Of a stretch of 64,000 nucleotides of DNA, positions 1 to 9,680 are shown one piece after another. Each line of letters begins with the position of its first letter. Position 1 is the stretch's first letter. This DNA is from Puniceibacterium antarcticum (lineage in GTDB: Bacteria; Pseudomonadota; Alphaproteobacteria; Rhodobacterales; Rhodobacteraceae). A program made the translations under genes and the position numbers. The notes under the pieces are model-generated. The model was given only the letters and a program-made list of their open reading frames with translations. It did not search any database and was not told the DNA's origin. The stretch lies in the NCBI RefSeq assembly GCF_002760615.1, contig NZ_AWWI01000121.1, positions 124,001 to 188,000 of the forward strand. The letters run 5' to 3'.

Positions 1-438
1 GTCTTCGGAAAGGAAGGCGCCAATCTCGACCTCGCGGCCGGAGCCGGACAGGGTCACGTAATAGGGTACAGGCCCGCCGCCTTCGTGCAGGGCGACGCGG
101 GCCCAGTAGGTGTTACAATGCCATTCCTGCTCTGGTCCGCGCGGATTTTTTCGCACGAGGTGCAGATCCTGGGACGTGAGGGTGAGAACTTCAAGGATCT
201 GGCGGTCGCGATCGTTGCGGCGCAGGGCATAGTACATGCCGCTGAGCGCAATCAGCAGAAACGGCAGCAGCGCCCAGAGAAGGGATGTGCCGAGAAGGAC
301 GAAGAGCGGAATCGTGGCCATGGTGAAAGTGGCGAGGATGAAGGCAGCAAAGCCTTTGGGCGGCAGGGATTGATGCGGCCAGAGCCGCAGTTCAATTGCC
401 GTTGCAGCGGGGTCGGATGTTGTCCAGTCATAAGGCAT
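1..438 (-). CDS. DUF2244 family membrane protein, 3' end cut by window edge
   Basis: An open frame runs from an ATG at 438 to the left edge without a stop (146 codons), so the C-terminus lies outside the window. The protein begins MPYDWTTSDPAAT and has two adjacent hydrophobic segments at about residues 30-68, then a polar region with DRDRQILEVLTLT and a YWARV-type stretch. This layout fits the DUF2244 family, small inner-membrane proteins of unknown biochemical role that are common in alphaproteobacteria. Family assignment is from recognition of the pattern, not a search. No strong ribosome binding site is visible before the ATG. It is the first of a run of minus-strand genes that includes ctaD, but co-transcription is not shown. 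Confidence 0.75.
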   Translation of the reverse strand, partial: MPYDWTTSDPAATAIELRLWPHQSLPPKGFAAFILATFTMATIPLFVLLGTSLLWALLPFLLIALSGMYYALRRNDRDRQILEVLTLTSQDLHLVRKNPRGPEQEWHCNTYWARVALHEGGGPVPYYVTLSGSGREVEIGAFLSED

Positions 439-451
439 GTTGACCTGTTTC

Positions 452-476
452 TAAAGCGTTTCGATTTCACTTTGAA
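452..476 (+). repeat. Partial copy of a dispersed intergenic repeat
   Basis: The stretch starts with taaagcgtttcg and ends with ttgaa, matching the first 25 positions of the 100-base repeat copies at 33900 and 38359 at about 20 positions. It lies just upstream of the DUF2244 gene. Only the left end of the repeat is recognisable here, so it may be a decayed copy or a chance resemblance. Confidence 0.4.
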
Positions 477-657
477 GTACCAAGTATGGCCAAACGTGTC
501 TGAGCCAAGGGCGCAAGGCAGCGATAGTAGCTACAGCGTCGGATCGAAACGCCGCAGCCTCTGTGCGGGGTGTGTGAAACGGGGAGATTGGCGCAGCCCC
601 GGCAGGGGCGGAATGTTCAATTTATGTATATTTTCGCAAGCTTTGCAGGGCCGGGTT

Positions 658-1542
658 TCAAACGCCTTGCGACGGCTCCATCTGCCAGGTGGGCAGGAGA
701 TGACGGCGCACGGCGGCAAGATGGGCCGCCTTTTGAGCAGGGGCGTGCTGGGCGATGCACTGATCGGCAATCTGCCAGTAGAGATCCTGCATTTCCTGGT
801 CTGTCGTGGCGAGCAAGGCGCACCGGATGGTCAAGTAGCGGCGAAAGCTGCTCTCGAATTCGGTGAAACTTGAGGGCGGCACGATCTCGGCCAGGGTCGA
901 GGGGATACCGGATCTCAGAAGGACGGTGTGCAAATTGCCGCCAAAATTGAGAACGAGACCATGATAGATCAGATTGCGCAGCAGCCCGAGGATATTCGAG
1001 CTGCCGTGCAGCGTCGCCGGCCGGATCAGAAGTGCAACACCCACCGTGTTCAGGATATTGGTCGCCGAGTTGTAGGTATAGCGACCGGTTTTGCGCGGAT
1101 TGATCCCTTTTAGGGTGGTCAAAGCGTGATCTGCATAGTCGTATCGCTGTTCGAGACCAAGCAGGACAGAGGCGTTGATCAGGACATTGAGGATCGAAAA
1201 GCTGAGGTGCAGCCCGTCTTTGCGCAGCTCGTTGCACATTGGCAAGGTGCGCGCCCAGGCAAAGCCGCTTTCCAGACGGGGGATGAAAGAGGCGAGCTTG
1301 TCCTTGGCACCGGTCTCGGACGCCTTGTGTGCGGTCGCAACCAAGGCATATGTGCGCTCGAACTTGTTGAGGGTCTCGTCCGCAGCAAACATCTCCAGCA
1401 GGCGCAACTGCTCATCAAGAGGCGTGGGGCGTTCGGATTTTCGGTAGAGCAGCCTTCTTATCGTCCTGTAGCGCTGAGCGCGGCCTTGCCTGCTGATCTG
1501 TGCAAACGCTTCATCAGCGGTCCGTTTGGTGAAATCTGGCAT
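658..1542 (-). CDS. Hypothetical protein, first of two tandem paralogues
   Basis: A 294-residue protein beginning MPDFTKRTADEAF. It has no signal peptide or transmembrane segment that I can see, and its regularly spaced hydrophobic positions suggest an all-helical soluble fold. It is clearly a paralogue of the gene at 1804-2679. The two share long conserved blocks such as LRKDGLH, SILNVL-NASV-LGL and the TNILNTVGVALLIRP stretch, roughly half to 60 percent identical by eye across the middle. I do not recognise the family and see no catalytic motif. The ATG at 1542 follows a gagcag sequence that could act as a weak ribosome binding site. Confidence 0.75.
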   Translation of the reverse strand: MPDFTKRTADEAFAQISRQGRAQRYRTIRRLLYRKSERPTPLDEQLRLLEMFAADETLNKFERTYALVATAHKASETGAKDKLASFIPRLESGFAWARTLPMCNELRKDGLHLSFSILNVLINASVLLGLEQRYDYADHALTTLKGINPRKTGRYTYNSATNILNTVGVALLIRPATLHGSSNILGLLRNLIYHGLVLNFGGNLHTVLLRSGIPSTLAEIVPPSSFTEFESSFRRYLTIRCALLATTDQEMQDLYWQIADQCIAQHAPAQKAAHLAAVRRHLLPTWQMEPSQGV

Positions 1543-1803
1543 GATTGCTGCTCGCGCGGGGCTGTGTTCATCCTGAATTGGTTCGCGACCAGCCTGCCCA
1601 AAGGGCTAAAGCCAACGGGCTGGTCTTGCAATGCCCTTCCTGTTCGGGTCGGCGCGGAACGTGGTGTAAAAAGTTCAGGGCAGGGCCGCGGCTGAAGGGT
1701 GCGATACGCAGGTTGCATAGGTGGAAACGAACTTTGGAAAACACGGAAACGTTGCCCATTTTGTCTCGCCCCGATGCGGATTCAGAGCCGGATCAGCAGC
1801 GCG

Positions 1804-2679
1804 TCAGTCGGTGCACGGGCCTTCCAGTGCCCAGCCGGGGGCAAGGATGCGGCGCACGCTCTCAAGATGTGCGGCCTTCTGCTCGGCTGTGTGCTGACCG
1901 ACGCATTCTTCGGCGATCAACCAGTAAAGGGTGTTTTTTTCCTGGTCACTCGCGGCATCGGCGGCGCGCTTGATCGCCAAAAACTTGCGAAAGCTTTCCT
2001 CGAATTTGATGAAGTTGGAGGGCGGTTCAACCTCTGACAGCGTTGCCGGAACACCGATACGCAGCAGCACCGACGGCAGATCGCCCGCAAATTTCATCCT
2101 GAGGCTGTGGAACAGCAGGCCGCGCAGGAGTCTGGCGGTGCCGCCGAAGGCCTCTGGGCGGATCAGCAGCGCGACACCGACGGTGTTCAGGATATTGGTT
2201 GTGGAGTTGAAGGTGTAATGGGTTGTCTTGCGGGGATTGACCTCGGCCAGGGCGGTGAATGCCTGATCCGCATAGGTGTAGCGTGTGTCGAGGCCAAGCA
2301 TCACGGAGGCGTTGACCAGCACGTTGAGAATGGAAAAGCGCATGTGCAGCCCGTCCTTGCGCAGCTGTTTGCGCATCGGCAGCGTGCAGGCCCAGTCAAA
2401 GCAGGTTTCCAGCTTTGGCAGGAATCTGGCAAGCGCGTCCTTATCAAGGATTTCAGAGGCTTTGTGCGCTGCGGCGACAAGGGAATAGGTGCGTTCGAAC
2501 TGCGCCAGCCCGTCATCGTTGAAGAACATTTCCAGCAGTTTCAACTGTTCTGCCAGCGAAGCAGGGCGCTTGCCCTTTTTATAGAGCAGATTCTGGATCG
2601 TCTTTTCACGTTTGGTGCGACCCTGTGTGCTGATCACAGCATAGGCGCCATCGGCAGTCAGTTTGGTAAAATCTTGCAT
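1804..2679 (-). CDS. Hypothetical protein, second of two tandem paralogues
   Basis: A 291-residue protein beginning MQDFTKLTADGAY. The start was placed at the ATG at 2679 because it aligns with the start of the paralogue; an upstream in-frame start at 2772 would add 31 residues with no counterpart in the sister protein. Conserved features are those of the neighbour, including LRKDGLHMRFSILNVLVNAS and STTNILNTVGVALLIRP. The two genes are separated by about 260 bases, so each may have its own promoter. The pair looks like an old tandem duplication in which both copies stayed intact. Function unknown. Confidence 0.75.
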   Translation of the reverse strand: MQDFTKLTADGAYAVISTQGRTKREKTIQNLLYKKGKRPASLAEQLKLLEMFFNDDGLAQFERTYSLVAAAHKASEILDKDALARFLPKLETCFDWACTLPMRKQLRKDGLHMRFSILNVLVNASVMLGLDTRYTYADQAFTALAEVNPRKTTHYTFNSTTNILNTVGVALLIRPEAFGGTARLLRGLLFHSLRMKFAGDLPSVLLRIGVPATLSEVEPPSNFIKFEESFRKFLAIKRAADAASDQEKNTLYWLIAEECVGQHTAEQKAAHLESVRRILAPGWALEGPCTD

Positions 2680-2839
2680 GGTGATTTCTGGCTCGGGCTT
2701 TGCGCGGCGCCAGTTTCTGGCGGGGCACGGGCCTGTGCGCATCCTGTATTTGTCCGAGAGTGACCTGCTCAAAACCGAAGGCCAGTTAGAAAATCAGGCC
2801 CCGGTTGTACCGGAGCCTGATCGCAGAGCTATGAGCCGC

Positions 2840-4513
2840 TTAGTGGGCGTGGCCCTTGTCCCAGTCTTCGCGCTTTGGCAGCTGCTCGAACGTGTGTTCG
2901 GGCGGTGGCGAGGGCAGGGTCCATTCCAGCGTATCAGCGTATTCGTTCCACGGGTTCGCCTGTGTGCAGGCCGCACCCTTGCGCAGGGAGTAGACCATCA
3001 CACCGATGAAGAAGAGGAACGATGCGAAGGACAGGAAGGCGCCGAGCGACGAGACGTAGTTCCAAGTGGCAAACGCCTCTGGGTAGTCGATGTAGCGGCG
3101 CGGCATGCCCTGACGGCCCAAGAAGTGCTGCGGGAAGAACGTCAGGTTTGCGCCGATGAACATCGCCCAGAAGTGGGTGTGGCCGGCCCATTCGGGATAC
3201 ATCTTGCCGGTCATCTTGGGGAAGTAGAAGTAGATCCCCGCAAAGATCGCAAAGACGGCGCCCAGACTCATCACATAGTGGAAGTGTGCAACGACATAGT
3301 AGGTGTCGTGATAGGCGCGGTCGATGCCAGCCTGGGACAGGATGACACCGGTCACGCCGCCCACGGTGAAGAGGAAGAGGAAGCCGAAGGCCCACATCAT
3401 CGGTGTCTTGAACTCGATCGAACCGCCCCACATGGTCGCGATCCAGGAGAAGATCTTGACCCCCGTGGGGACCGCGATGACCATGGTCGCCAGCATGAAA
3501 TAAGACTGCTGGGTCAGTGACATACCGACCGTGTACATGTGGTGCGCCCAGACGACGAAGCCGAGTGCGCCAATGGCGATCAGGGCCCAGACCATCGGCA
3601 GGTAGCCAAAGATCGGCTTACGCGAGAAGGTTGCAATCACGTGAGAGATGATGCCGAAGCCGGGCAGGATCACGATGTACACTTCCGGGTGGCCGAAGAA
3701 CCACAGGATGTGCTGATAGAGGATCGGATCGCCCCCGCCTGCGGGATCAAAGAAGGTGGTCCCGAAGTTGCGGTCGGTCAGCAGCATGGTGATCGCGCCT
3801 GCCAGAACCGGCAGAGACAGCAGGATCAGCCAGGATGTCACGAAGATCGACCAAGAGAACAGCGGCACCTTGAACAGGGTCATGCCGGGGGCACGCATGT
3901 TCAGGAAGGTGGTGATCATGTTGATCGCGCCGAGGATCGAGGAGGCACCCGAAACGTGCACGGCAAAAATGGCGAGGTCCATGGACATGCCGCCCTCACG
4001 CACCGAAAGCGGCGGGTAAAGCACCCAGCCCACACCGGCGCCGGCCTGACCATTGCCGCCCGGTGCAAGCACCGAACAGACCGCGAGCGTGGTGCCCGCG
4101 ACGTAAAGCCAGAAGCTGAGGTTGTTCATGCGGGGGAACGCCATATCCGGCGCGCCGATCTGCAAGGGCATGAAATAGTTGCCAAAACCGCCGAACAGGG
4201 CGGGGATGACGACAAAGAACATCATCAGGATGCCGTGACCGGTGATCAGCACGTTCCAGAGGTGTCCGTTGGGGGTACAGTCGGCGACGGCGGCCGGCCA
4301 GAGGCGCGCACCTTCCATGCACATGAACTGCACACCGGGGTGCATCAGTTCAAGCCGCATATACACGGTAAAGGCGACCGAGACGAACCCGGCCATGGCT
4401 GCGACGATCAGGTAAAGAATCCCGATGTCCTTGTGGTTGGTCGACATGAACCAGCGGGTGAAGAATCCGCGCTGATCCTCATGTTCGTGGCCGTGGATGG
4501 CGGCGTCTGCCAT
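2840..4513 (-). CDS. ctaD: Cytochrome c oxidase subunit I (aa3 type)
   Basis: Catalytic subunit of the aa3 oxidase, which reduces oxygen with electrons from cytochrome c and pumps protons across the inner membrane. The 557-residue protein has about twelve hydrophobic segments and the full set of ligands. His93 (TGHGILM) and His412 bind heme a, and His410 binds heme a3. His275, His324 and His325 are the CuB ligands, with Tyr279 in GHPEVY placed for the His-Tyr crosslink. D-channel Asp123 (GAPDMAF), Glu277 and K-channel Lys353 (PTGVKIF) are present. The start at 4513 was chosen because GAGGAGG precedes it; a longer frame reaches 4579 without such a site. Subunits II and III and the assembly factors are not in this window, as is common when ctaD stands alone. 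Confidence 0.97.
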   Translation of the reverse strand: MADAAIHGHEHEDQRGFFTRWFMSTNHKDIGILYLIVAAMAGFVSVAFTVYMRLELMHPGVQFMCMEGARLWPAAVADCTPNGHLWNVLITGHGILMMFFVVIPALFGGFGNYFMPLQIGAPDMAFPRMNNLSFWLYVAGTTLAVCSVLAPGGNGQAGAGVGWVLYPPLSVREGGMSMDLAIFAVHVSGASSILGAINMITTFLNMRAPGMTLFKVPLFSWSIFVTSWLILLSLPVLAGAITMLLTDRNFGTTFFDPAGGGDPILYQHILWFFGHPEVYIVILPGFGIISHVIATFSRKPIFGYLPMVWALIAIGALGFVVWAHHMYTVGMSLTQQSYFMLATMVIAVPTGVKIFSWIATMWGGSIEFKTPMMWAFGFLFLFTVGGVTGVILSQAGIDRAYHDTYYVVAHFHYVMSLGAVFAIFAGIYFYFPKMTGKMYPEWAGHTHFWAMFIGANLTFFPQHFLGRQGMPRRYIDYPEAFATWNYVSSLGAFLSFASFLFFIGVMVYSLRKGAACTQANPWNEYADTLEWTLPSPPPEHTFEQLPKREDWDKGHAH

Positions 4514-4952
4514 GTGTGCCTCCTCGAGGGTGATAATGTGAGGGCGCAGACGGTTAGCCGTTTGCGCCCAAGAGTTCATGACCCGTTTTAGGCAAAGCGC
4601 GCGGTCCGGGCAATGACCGCTTTTGCCGCAGCGGCGAAATTATTGTCGCAGGCCTTGTGATTGGTGCAGAATGACCAGCCTTTGCACAATCGTGCGCGCA
4701 ACAGCGCGGCGCAGAGGACCCATCGAGGAGGGATTCACGCCGCGTTCATTCAGGTAAACAAGGGGAAAGGGCGCGATTTGCGGCATCTGGACTCCGTCTG
4801 GAAAGCGTATGGTTTTCATATGGCAGGCTTCTGGAGAATCGCAGGTTTAAGGCAGCGTACGACGGGGTATGTGACCAAAGTCTTAATACCGGCCCAGTCA
4901 AGGCGGGAAGTGCCATCGCAACTCTGTCCGGAGGGACGTCTGCGCACGGGGC
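4514..4952. other. Long non-coding stretch upstream of ctaD
   Basis: About 440 bases separate the ctaD start from the terminator of the next minus-strand gene. It must hold the ctaD promoter and leader. Reading frames across it have no homology that I recognise and no good ribosome binding site. I could not fix a promoter with confidence. Confidence 0.5.
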
Positions 4953-4979
4953 AAAAAAAACGGCCCCGTGTGGGGCCGC
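4953..4979 (-). terminator. Rho-independent terminator of the alpha-glucosidase gene
   Basis: Read on the minus strand, the stem cggcccc / ggggccg (4961-4978) is followed directly by eight T residues (complement of 4953-4960). It lies about 35 bases after the stop of the GH13 gene at 5015 and isolates it from ctaD. Confidence 0.88.
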
Positions 4980-5014
4980 TTGCAGGTCTTGGGTGTTGGG
5001 GGGCCGCTGTGTGT

Positions 5015-6589
5015 TTACGGCGCCTGCATCAGCCGCCCTTCGTTCGGGGCGAGGGTGTCTGGCGCGCCGGGGCCTGCCGGGCGGGTCGAGATCAGGCAGG
5101 TGCCGCCAAAGGGCATCGGCTGAGGCGCGTCGGACAGGTTCAGCGCGATATCCAGCCGGGTGTCGCCATGAACGCGGGCATAGCTGAGCACCGGGCCGGT
5201 GGCGGTGACATCCACCAGATCGCCAAGGGTCAGCGCCGGGTGTGCCACATGCTGTGCCAGCAGCAGGCGGTGCAGTTCCAGCATCGAGGCCGCATCGCCG
5301 GTCTGTTCTGCGACGGAAATGCCGGGTGAGAGATCCATGGGCAGCCAAGGCGTGCCGGTGGTGAAGCCGCCATTTTCGCCGGTTTCCCAGGCCAGCGGCG
5401 TGCGCACCGGATCGCGCCCTAGGCCTTGGCCGGGCACGTTCACCTCCCACGGGTCTTTGACCTGATCGGGGGGGATGGTGACGTTTTCCATTCCCAGCTC
5501 ATCGCCCTGATAGATCGTGGGCGTACCGCGCAGGGTCAGCAGCAGCATGGCGGCATTGCGCGCCTGTGCAGCGCCGACGCGCGACGCGATGCGCGAGCGG
5601 TCGTGATTGCCCAGCACCCAGTTCGGCCAAGCGCCTTCGGGAAGTTTGCTTTCATATTCGGCGATGATTGCGGCGAGCGCGGGGGCGGTCCACGGTGCCT
5701 CGATCAATTGAAAATTGAAGGGTAGCTGAAAGCCGTCATGATGAGTGCCGTAGTACCCCATGACCTGATCGATCGATCCGTAGATTTCCCCGATCAGCAG
5801 GCGGGAGGGGCTGTATTCCTCGGCCACGCGGCGCATGTCGAGAGCGACATCATAGGCCTGCGGCTGGTGTTTGGAATAGGTGCCGTGCAGGGACCGGGCC
5901 GGGCCGGTCTTTGGGTCCCATTCAAGATTGGGCAGGTTGTCGCCCCGGTCGGGTTCGGGGGCGAGGTTTTCAAAGGCGTCGATGCGGAATCCGTCCACGC
6001 CCCGGTCGAACCAGAAGCGCATGACATCGTACATCGCGGCGCGCACTTCGGGGTTGTGCCAGTTCAGGGCGGGCTGTTCGGTCAGGAAGATGTGCAGGTA
6101 ATATTGCCCGGTGGTCGGGTCCAGCGTCCAGGCAGGGCCGGCAAATTCGCTGATCCAGTTGTTGGGCGGGCTGCCGTCCGGTTTGGGATCGCGCCAGACA
6201 TACCAGTCACGTTTTTCCGACATCGTGGTCGAGCGGCTGTCGCGGAACCACGCATGCTGATCCGAGGTGTGGGAAGGCACAAAATCCATCAGGATCTTGA
6301 GCCCGCGGGCATGGGCGGCGTCGGCCAGCCGGGCAAAGGCGTTCAGATCGCCAAAGATCGGGTCGACATCGCAGTAATCGGCCACGTCATAGCCAAAATC
6401 CTTCATCGGAGAGGGCGAAAAGGGCGAGATCCACAGGGCCTTGATCCCCAGCTCGCACAGGTAGTCGAGTTTGGATTCGATGCCGGCCAGATCGCCGATG
6501 CCGTCGCCGTTGCTGTCCATGAAAGAGCGCGGATAGATCTGGTAGATCGTGCCGGTGTGCCACCAGGGGCGTGCTTGGGTGTCGGACAT
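5015..6589 (-). CDS. GH13 alpha-glucosidase / oligo-1,6-glucosidase
   Basis: A 524-residue cytoplasmic enzyme of the alpha-amylase superfamily that would release glucose from short alpha-glucosides such as maltose, isomaltose or sucrose-like sugars. All four GH13 regions are visible: DFVPSHTSD (region I), GFRIDAFE with the nucleophile Asp (region II), LIGEIYG with the acid/base Glu (region III) and VLGNHDRSR (region IV). The start at 6589 has AAGGAG eight bases upstream; the frame extends 30 codons further without supporting signal. It has no signal peptide and no sugar-transporter neighbours here, so the substrate is open. A clear terminator follows. Confidence 0.9.
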   Translation of the reverse strand: MSDTQARPWWHTGTIYQIYPRSFMDSNGDGIGDLAGIESKLDYLCELGIKALWISPFSPSPMKDFGYDVADYCDVDPIFGDLNAFARLADAAHARGLKILMDFVPSHTSDQHAWFRDSRSTTMSEKRDWYVWRDPKPDGSPPNNWISEFAGPAWTLDPTTGQYYLHIFLTEQPALNWHNPEVRAAMYDVMRFWFDRGVDGFRIDAFENLAPEPDRGDNLPNLEWDPKTGPARSLHGTYSKHQPQAYDVALDMRRVAEEYSPSRLLIGEIYGSIDQVMGYYGTHHDGFQLPFNFQLIEAPWTAPALAAIIAEYESKLPEGAWPNWVLGNHDRSRIASRVGAAQARNAAMLLLTLRGTPTIYQGDELGMENVTIPPDQVKDPWEVNVPGQGLGRDPVRTPLAWETGENGGFTTGTPWLPMDLSPGISVAEQTGDAASMLELHRLLLAQHVAHPALTLGDLVDVTATGPVLSYARVHGDTRLDIALNLSDAPQPMPFGGTCLISTRPAGPGAPDTLAPNEGRLMQAP

Positions 6590-6703
6590 GAGATCTCCTT
6601 GGGAATTTCCGGCAGGCTGCAGAAGCTGCGGGAAAGGTGCAAGGGGGCAGGGCGGGTTTACGCGCATGCGGGGTGTCACAAAGGGTTGTATGCGCTCTGA
6701 TGG

Positions 6704-6736
6704 GGCGTTTGTGTGGGGCTATCCTGCACAAACGCC
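6704..6736. repeat. Inverted repeat downstream of lipB
   Basis: A perfect 10-base stem, ggcgtttgtg (6704-6713) and cacaaacgcc (6727-6736), with a 13-base loop, sits 16 bases after the lipB stop. No T-run follows on the minus strand. It could be a factor-dependent terminator or a stabilising 3' hairpin. Confidence 0.5.
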
Positions 6737-6751
6737 GCAGTGGGGGGCGGT

Positions 6752-7411
6752 TCAGGCAGGCACCGTGCCAAAGACCAGATCAAAGCTGCGGCGCAGGGCG
6801 ACGTCCACATCCTCCATCGTGACGGGCAGGCCCAGATCGACAAGGCTGGTGACGCCGTATTCGGTGATGCCGCAGGGTACGATGCCGCTGAAATGGCTCA
6901 GGTCCGGTTCGACATTGATCGACAGGCCATGAAAGCTGACCCATTTGCGCAGGCGGATACCGATAGCGGCGATCTTGTCTTCGGCCTTGGCGCCGGATGC
7001 CATCAGCGGCTTGTCGTCGCGTTCGATCCAGACGCCGACCCGGCCCTGCCGGATATGACCGGTGAGGTTGAATTCGGCGAGGGCCGCGATCACCCATGCC
7101 TCTAGATCCTGAACAAAGCGGCGCACGTCGCGACCGCGTTTGCCCACGTCCAGCATCACATAGGCGACGCGCTGGCCGGGGCCGTGATAGGTATACTGCC
7201 CGCCGCGCTGGGACATGTGGACCGGAAAGCGGTCGGGATCGACCAGATCAGCCGGTTTGGCCGAGGTGCCGGCGGTGTACAGCGGCGGATGTTCGACCAG
7301 CCAGATGCATTCGTCTGCGGTGCCGGCAGCGATCTCTGCGGCGCGGGCCTCCATGAAGGCGACAGCCTCGGTATACTCCGTCAGCCCGTCACTTTGCCGC
7401 CATTCCACCAT
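6752..7411 (-). CDS. lipB: Lipoyl(octanoyl) transferase
   Basis: Transfers octanoate from acyl carrier protein to the lipoyl domains of 2-oxoacid dehydrogenases and the glycine cleavage system. It is 219 residues long, normal for LipB. The family block [12 protein letters not shown] is at about residue 69, the catalytic pair is Lys146 ([13 protein letters not shown]) and Cys180 (GIVPCGI), and the [11 protein letters not shown] stretch is intact. Its targets are encoded in the same window: the lipoyl domains of the PDH genes at 50.8-53.5 kb. It diverges from the lipid-kinase-like gene that starts at 7520. Confidence 0.96.
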   Translation of the reverse strand: MVEWRQSDGLTEYTEAVAFMEARAAEIAAGTADECIWLVEHPPLYTAGTSAKPADLVDPDRFPVHMSQRGGQYTYHGPGQRVAYVMLDVGKRGRDVRRFVQDLEAWVIAALAEFNLTGHIRQGRVGVWIERDDKPLMASGAKAEDKIAAIGIRLRKWVSFHGLSINVEPDLSHFSGIVPCGITEYGVTSLVDLGLPVTMEDVDVALRRSFDLVFGTVPA

Positions 7412-7519
7412 GTTGCGCGCTCCTGCAATATTCCGCCTATTTCAGATAGCGATTGCAGAGCCGTGATGGAACCCCGGCTGTCTTGGCCACGTTGGCTTGA
7501 TAACTTTCACAGGCAACAG

Positions 7520-8491
7520 ATGATGGAACAGGTAATGGTTCTTGCACACGGCGACTCTGGGCTCAGGGCCCCACCCCCCATGACCGATGACCGGGTCTGT
7601 GTTCTGATGAATGCGCGCGCGGGGAAGGATGACAAGCAGGATGTGGCAAAGCAGCTTGAGGCTGCGTTTGAACGCTATCCGGGGCGGTTTGAGCTGCGTG
7701 TGATGGGCCGGGGCACGGGGGTTGCGGATTCCTGTGCGCGGGCGATGAAGGACGGATTCGGCATCATCGTAGCGGCGGGCGGCGACGGTACGATTTCCGG
7801 CGTTGCGGGCCAGCTGGCCGGGACGGGGCGGCGCATGGGGATCGTGCCGCAGGGCACCTTCAACTTTGTCGCGCGCGGTCTGGGCATCCCCGAGGATATC
7901 GACGAAGCGGTGGATCTGATCGCCACCGGCACTGCGCGTCCCTTTCCGGTGGGCGAGGTGAATGGCGAGATTTTCCTGAACAATGCAAGCCTTGGCATCT
8001 ATCCGCAGATCCTGAAAGAGCGCGAAGGCACCTATAAACGCTGGGGGCGGTCCCGGGTCGCGGCGCATTGGTCGGTGCTGATGACCTTTCTGTCGTTCAA
8101 TTCGCCGGTGCGGATGACCGTGCGTGTGGGGGGTGACGTGATCCGCACCAAGACACCGCTTGCCTTTGTGGCGCGAAGTGCCTTTCAGCTGGAACATTAC
8201 GGGCTGGACGGGGCCGATTGCATCCGCGAGGGCGAGTTCGCGCTGTTCCTGCTGCCCGATGTGACGCGCTGGCAGCTTTTGCTGCGGGCACTGCGGCTGG
8301 CGCGCAAGGGGATGCAGCCCGACCGGGACTTCGAGCTGATCTGCGGCACAGATATCGAGATCGAGACCAAGTCGCACAGCCAGCTTGTGGCGATGGATGG
8401 TGAACGTGTGCGTTTGTCGGCGCCGTTCCGGTTCCAGATGCATCCCGAAGCCTTGCATGTGATCGCACCGGAAGATTCCCCCGCCACATGA
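7520..8491 (+). CDS. Diacylglycerol/lipid kinase-like protein
   Basis: A 323-residue protein of the DAGK/YegS catalytic superfamily, which phosphorylates diacylglycerol-like lipids with ATP. The nucleotide motif AAGGDGTISG is at about residue 90, followed by GTFNFVARGLGIP, the usual second conserved block, and NNASLGIYP at the start of the C-terminal domain. The start is uncertain. ATG 7520 is used here, but ATGs at 7523, 7535 and 7580 are also in frame and none has a strong ribosome binding site. It shares an ATGA overlap with the next gene, so the two are translated together. The lipid substrate cannot be read from sequence. Confidence 0.82.
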   Translation: MMEQVMVLAHGDSGLRAPPPMTDDRVCVLMNARAGKDDKQDVAKQLEAAFERYPGRFELRVMGRGTGVADSCARAMKDGFGIIVAAGGDGTISGVAGQLAGTGRRMGIVPQGTFNFVARGLGIPEDIDEAVDLIATGTARPFPVGEVNGEIFLNNASLGIYPQILKEREGTYKRWGRSRVAAHWSVLMTFLSFNSPVRMTVRVGGDVIRTKTPLAFVARSAFQLEHYGLDGADCIREGEFALFLLPDVTRWQLLLRALRLARKGMQPDRDFELICGTDIEIETKSHSQLVAMDGERVRLSAPFRFQMHPEALHVIAPEDSPAT

Positions 8492-9285
8492 GCCGCATCG
8501 TCCATCTGTCTGATATTCATTTCGGCCGCGACCGCCCCGAGCTGCTTGAGCCGCTTGTGGCACATGTGAACAGCCTGTCGCCGGATCTTGTCCTGATTTC
8601 CGGCGACCTCACCCAGCGTGCGCGCAATCATCAGTTTCTGGCGGCGCGGGCCTTCATGGACCGGCTTGATGCGCAGGTGCTGGCGGTGCCGGGCAACCAT
8701 GACACGCCGCTGGACAATCTCTGGATACGGATGATGCGGCCCTGGGTGCGGTTCCGTCGTCACATCGCGCGCGATCTGGAGCCCTGTGTTTCGGGCCCGG
8801 ATTACGTGGTGACCAGCCTGAATACCACCGACCCTATGGCCTGGCAGCGCGGGCGGCTGCGTCCGTCCAGCCTGCGCCGTGCCTGCACTTTTCTGAGCGG
8901 GGATGGGTGCGCGGACAAGATCGGCATCGTGATGATGCACCACCCGCCGGAACATGACACAGATGTGGGCAAGCGCGTGATGCGCGGCGCCGACAAGGGG
9001 CTGCTGCATTTGCGCGACTGCGGCGCGGATATCGTGCTGTGCGGGCATCTGCATTCCTGGCGCGTGGCGCCGTTTCGCGCGGCGCGGTCGCTGCTGCTGG
9101 TGCAGGCGGGCACGGGGCTGTCAACGCGCATGCGCGGAGAGCCGAACGATCTGAACCTTCTGATCCTTGAAGACGGGGCGGTGGTGATCGAACACCACGT
9201 GGCTCAGGGAGAGGCGTTGTCGTTCCGCTGCGATTCGCGCAGCATCTTTCGCAAGCGCGATGGGGTCTGGAACGCATTGCCTTAA
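8488..9285 (+). CDS. Metallophosphoesterase (calcineurin-like)
   Basis: A 265-residue phosphohydrolase with the complete dinuclear metal site: SDIHFG (residues 8-13), SGDLTQR (38-44), PGNHDTP, MMHHPPE and CGHLHSW. This is the class III cyclic-nucleotide phosphodiesterase/CpdA-like layout, but related proteins also act on nucleotides or lipid phosphates. It starts in the ATGA overlap with the lipid-kinase-like gene, a pairing that may place it in lipid-headgroup or signalling phosphate turnover. That link is inference. No signal peptide, so cytoplasmic. Confidence 0.88.
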   Translation: MSRIVHLSDIHFGRDRPELLEPLVAHVNSLSPDLVLISGDLTQRARNHQFLAARAFMDRLDAQVLAVPGNHDTPLDNLWIRMMRPWVRFRRHIARDLEPCVSGPDYVVTSLNTTDPMAWQRGRLRPSSLRRACTFLSGDGCADKIGIVMMHHPPEHDTDVGKRVMRGADKGLLHLRDCGADIVLCGHLHSWRVAPFRAARSLLLVQAGTGLSTRMRGEPNDLNLLILEDGAVVIEHHVAQGEALSFRCDSRSIFRKRDGVWNALP

Positions 9286-9459
9286 GATCTGATCCTTGTC
9301 CGATTTTGGCAGCCGGGCCGCGCAGATCGGTCTGCGCTGGGCGCAAGGCTTTGTGTCCTATTGGTGAATCCGGAAATGACTCAGAAAATATGCGGCAGCA
9401 TTTTCAATATCTGTTTCAATACTGAACGGCCTAAAAACGTGACAGCTGTGCCGGTGGCA

Positions 9460-9639
9460 ATGGAAAATTCCATCAGGGTGCCAAAGTCTGACACATCGCA
9501 AGTGTTTGCCCCGGGTCAGCCCGAGCGACTGGGCCTGATCCAGAAGGCGTCGATGATGCTGGTGGGCACGGGCTCTGCCGCCATTGCCGCGCCCGTTGCG
9601 ACCGCGGCGGCGCTGCCGCTGTTCTGTGTGACCGAATAG
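9460..9639 (+). CDS. Small hypothetical protein
   Basis: A 59-codon frame starting MENSIRVPKSDTSQ with a hydrophobic, alanine-rich second half (MMLVGTGSAAIAAPVATAA) that could be one membrane segment. The frame extends upstream to 9361. Support for it being real is mainly positional: the stop at 9639 is followed 41 bases later by a strong plus-strand terminator, and the preceding gene ended 350 bases earlier. A weak ggtgg lies just before the ATG. I do not recognise the protein. Confidence 0.42.
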   Translation: MENSIRVPKSDTSQVFAPGQPERLGLIQKASMMLVGTGSAAIAAPVATAAALPLFCVTE

Positions 9640-9680
9640 GGTCGGATCAGCGCAGGTCCGGGTTTCTGCCATGAGGTGAG

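Noticed and set aside
3539-4591. A 350-codon plus-strand frame opposite ctaD
   Set aside because: It is the complement of a strongly conserved oxidase gene, rich in His, Asp and Arg as expected from antisense reading, and lacks a ribosome binding site.
4661-5329. Plus-strand frame across the ctaD leader and the GH13 3' end
   Set aside because: It crosses the minus-strand terminator and a real gene, shows no domain and changes composition with the genes underneath.
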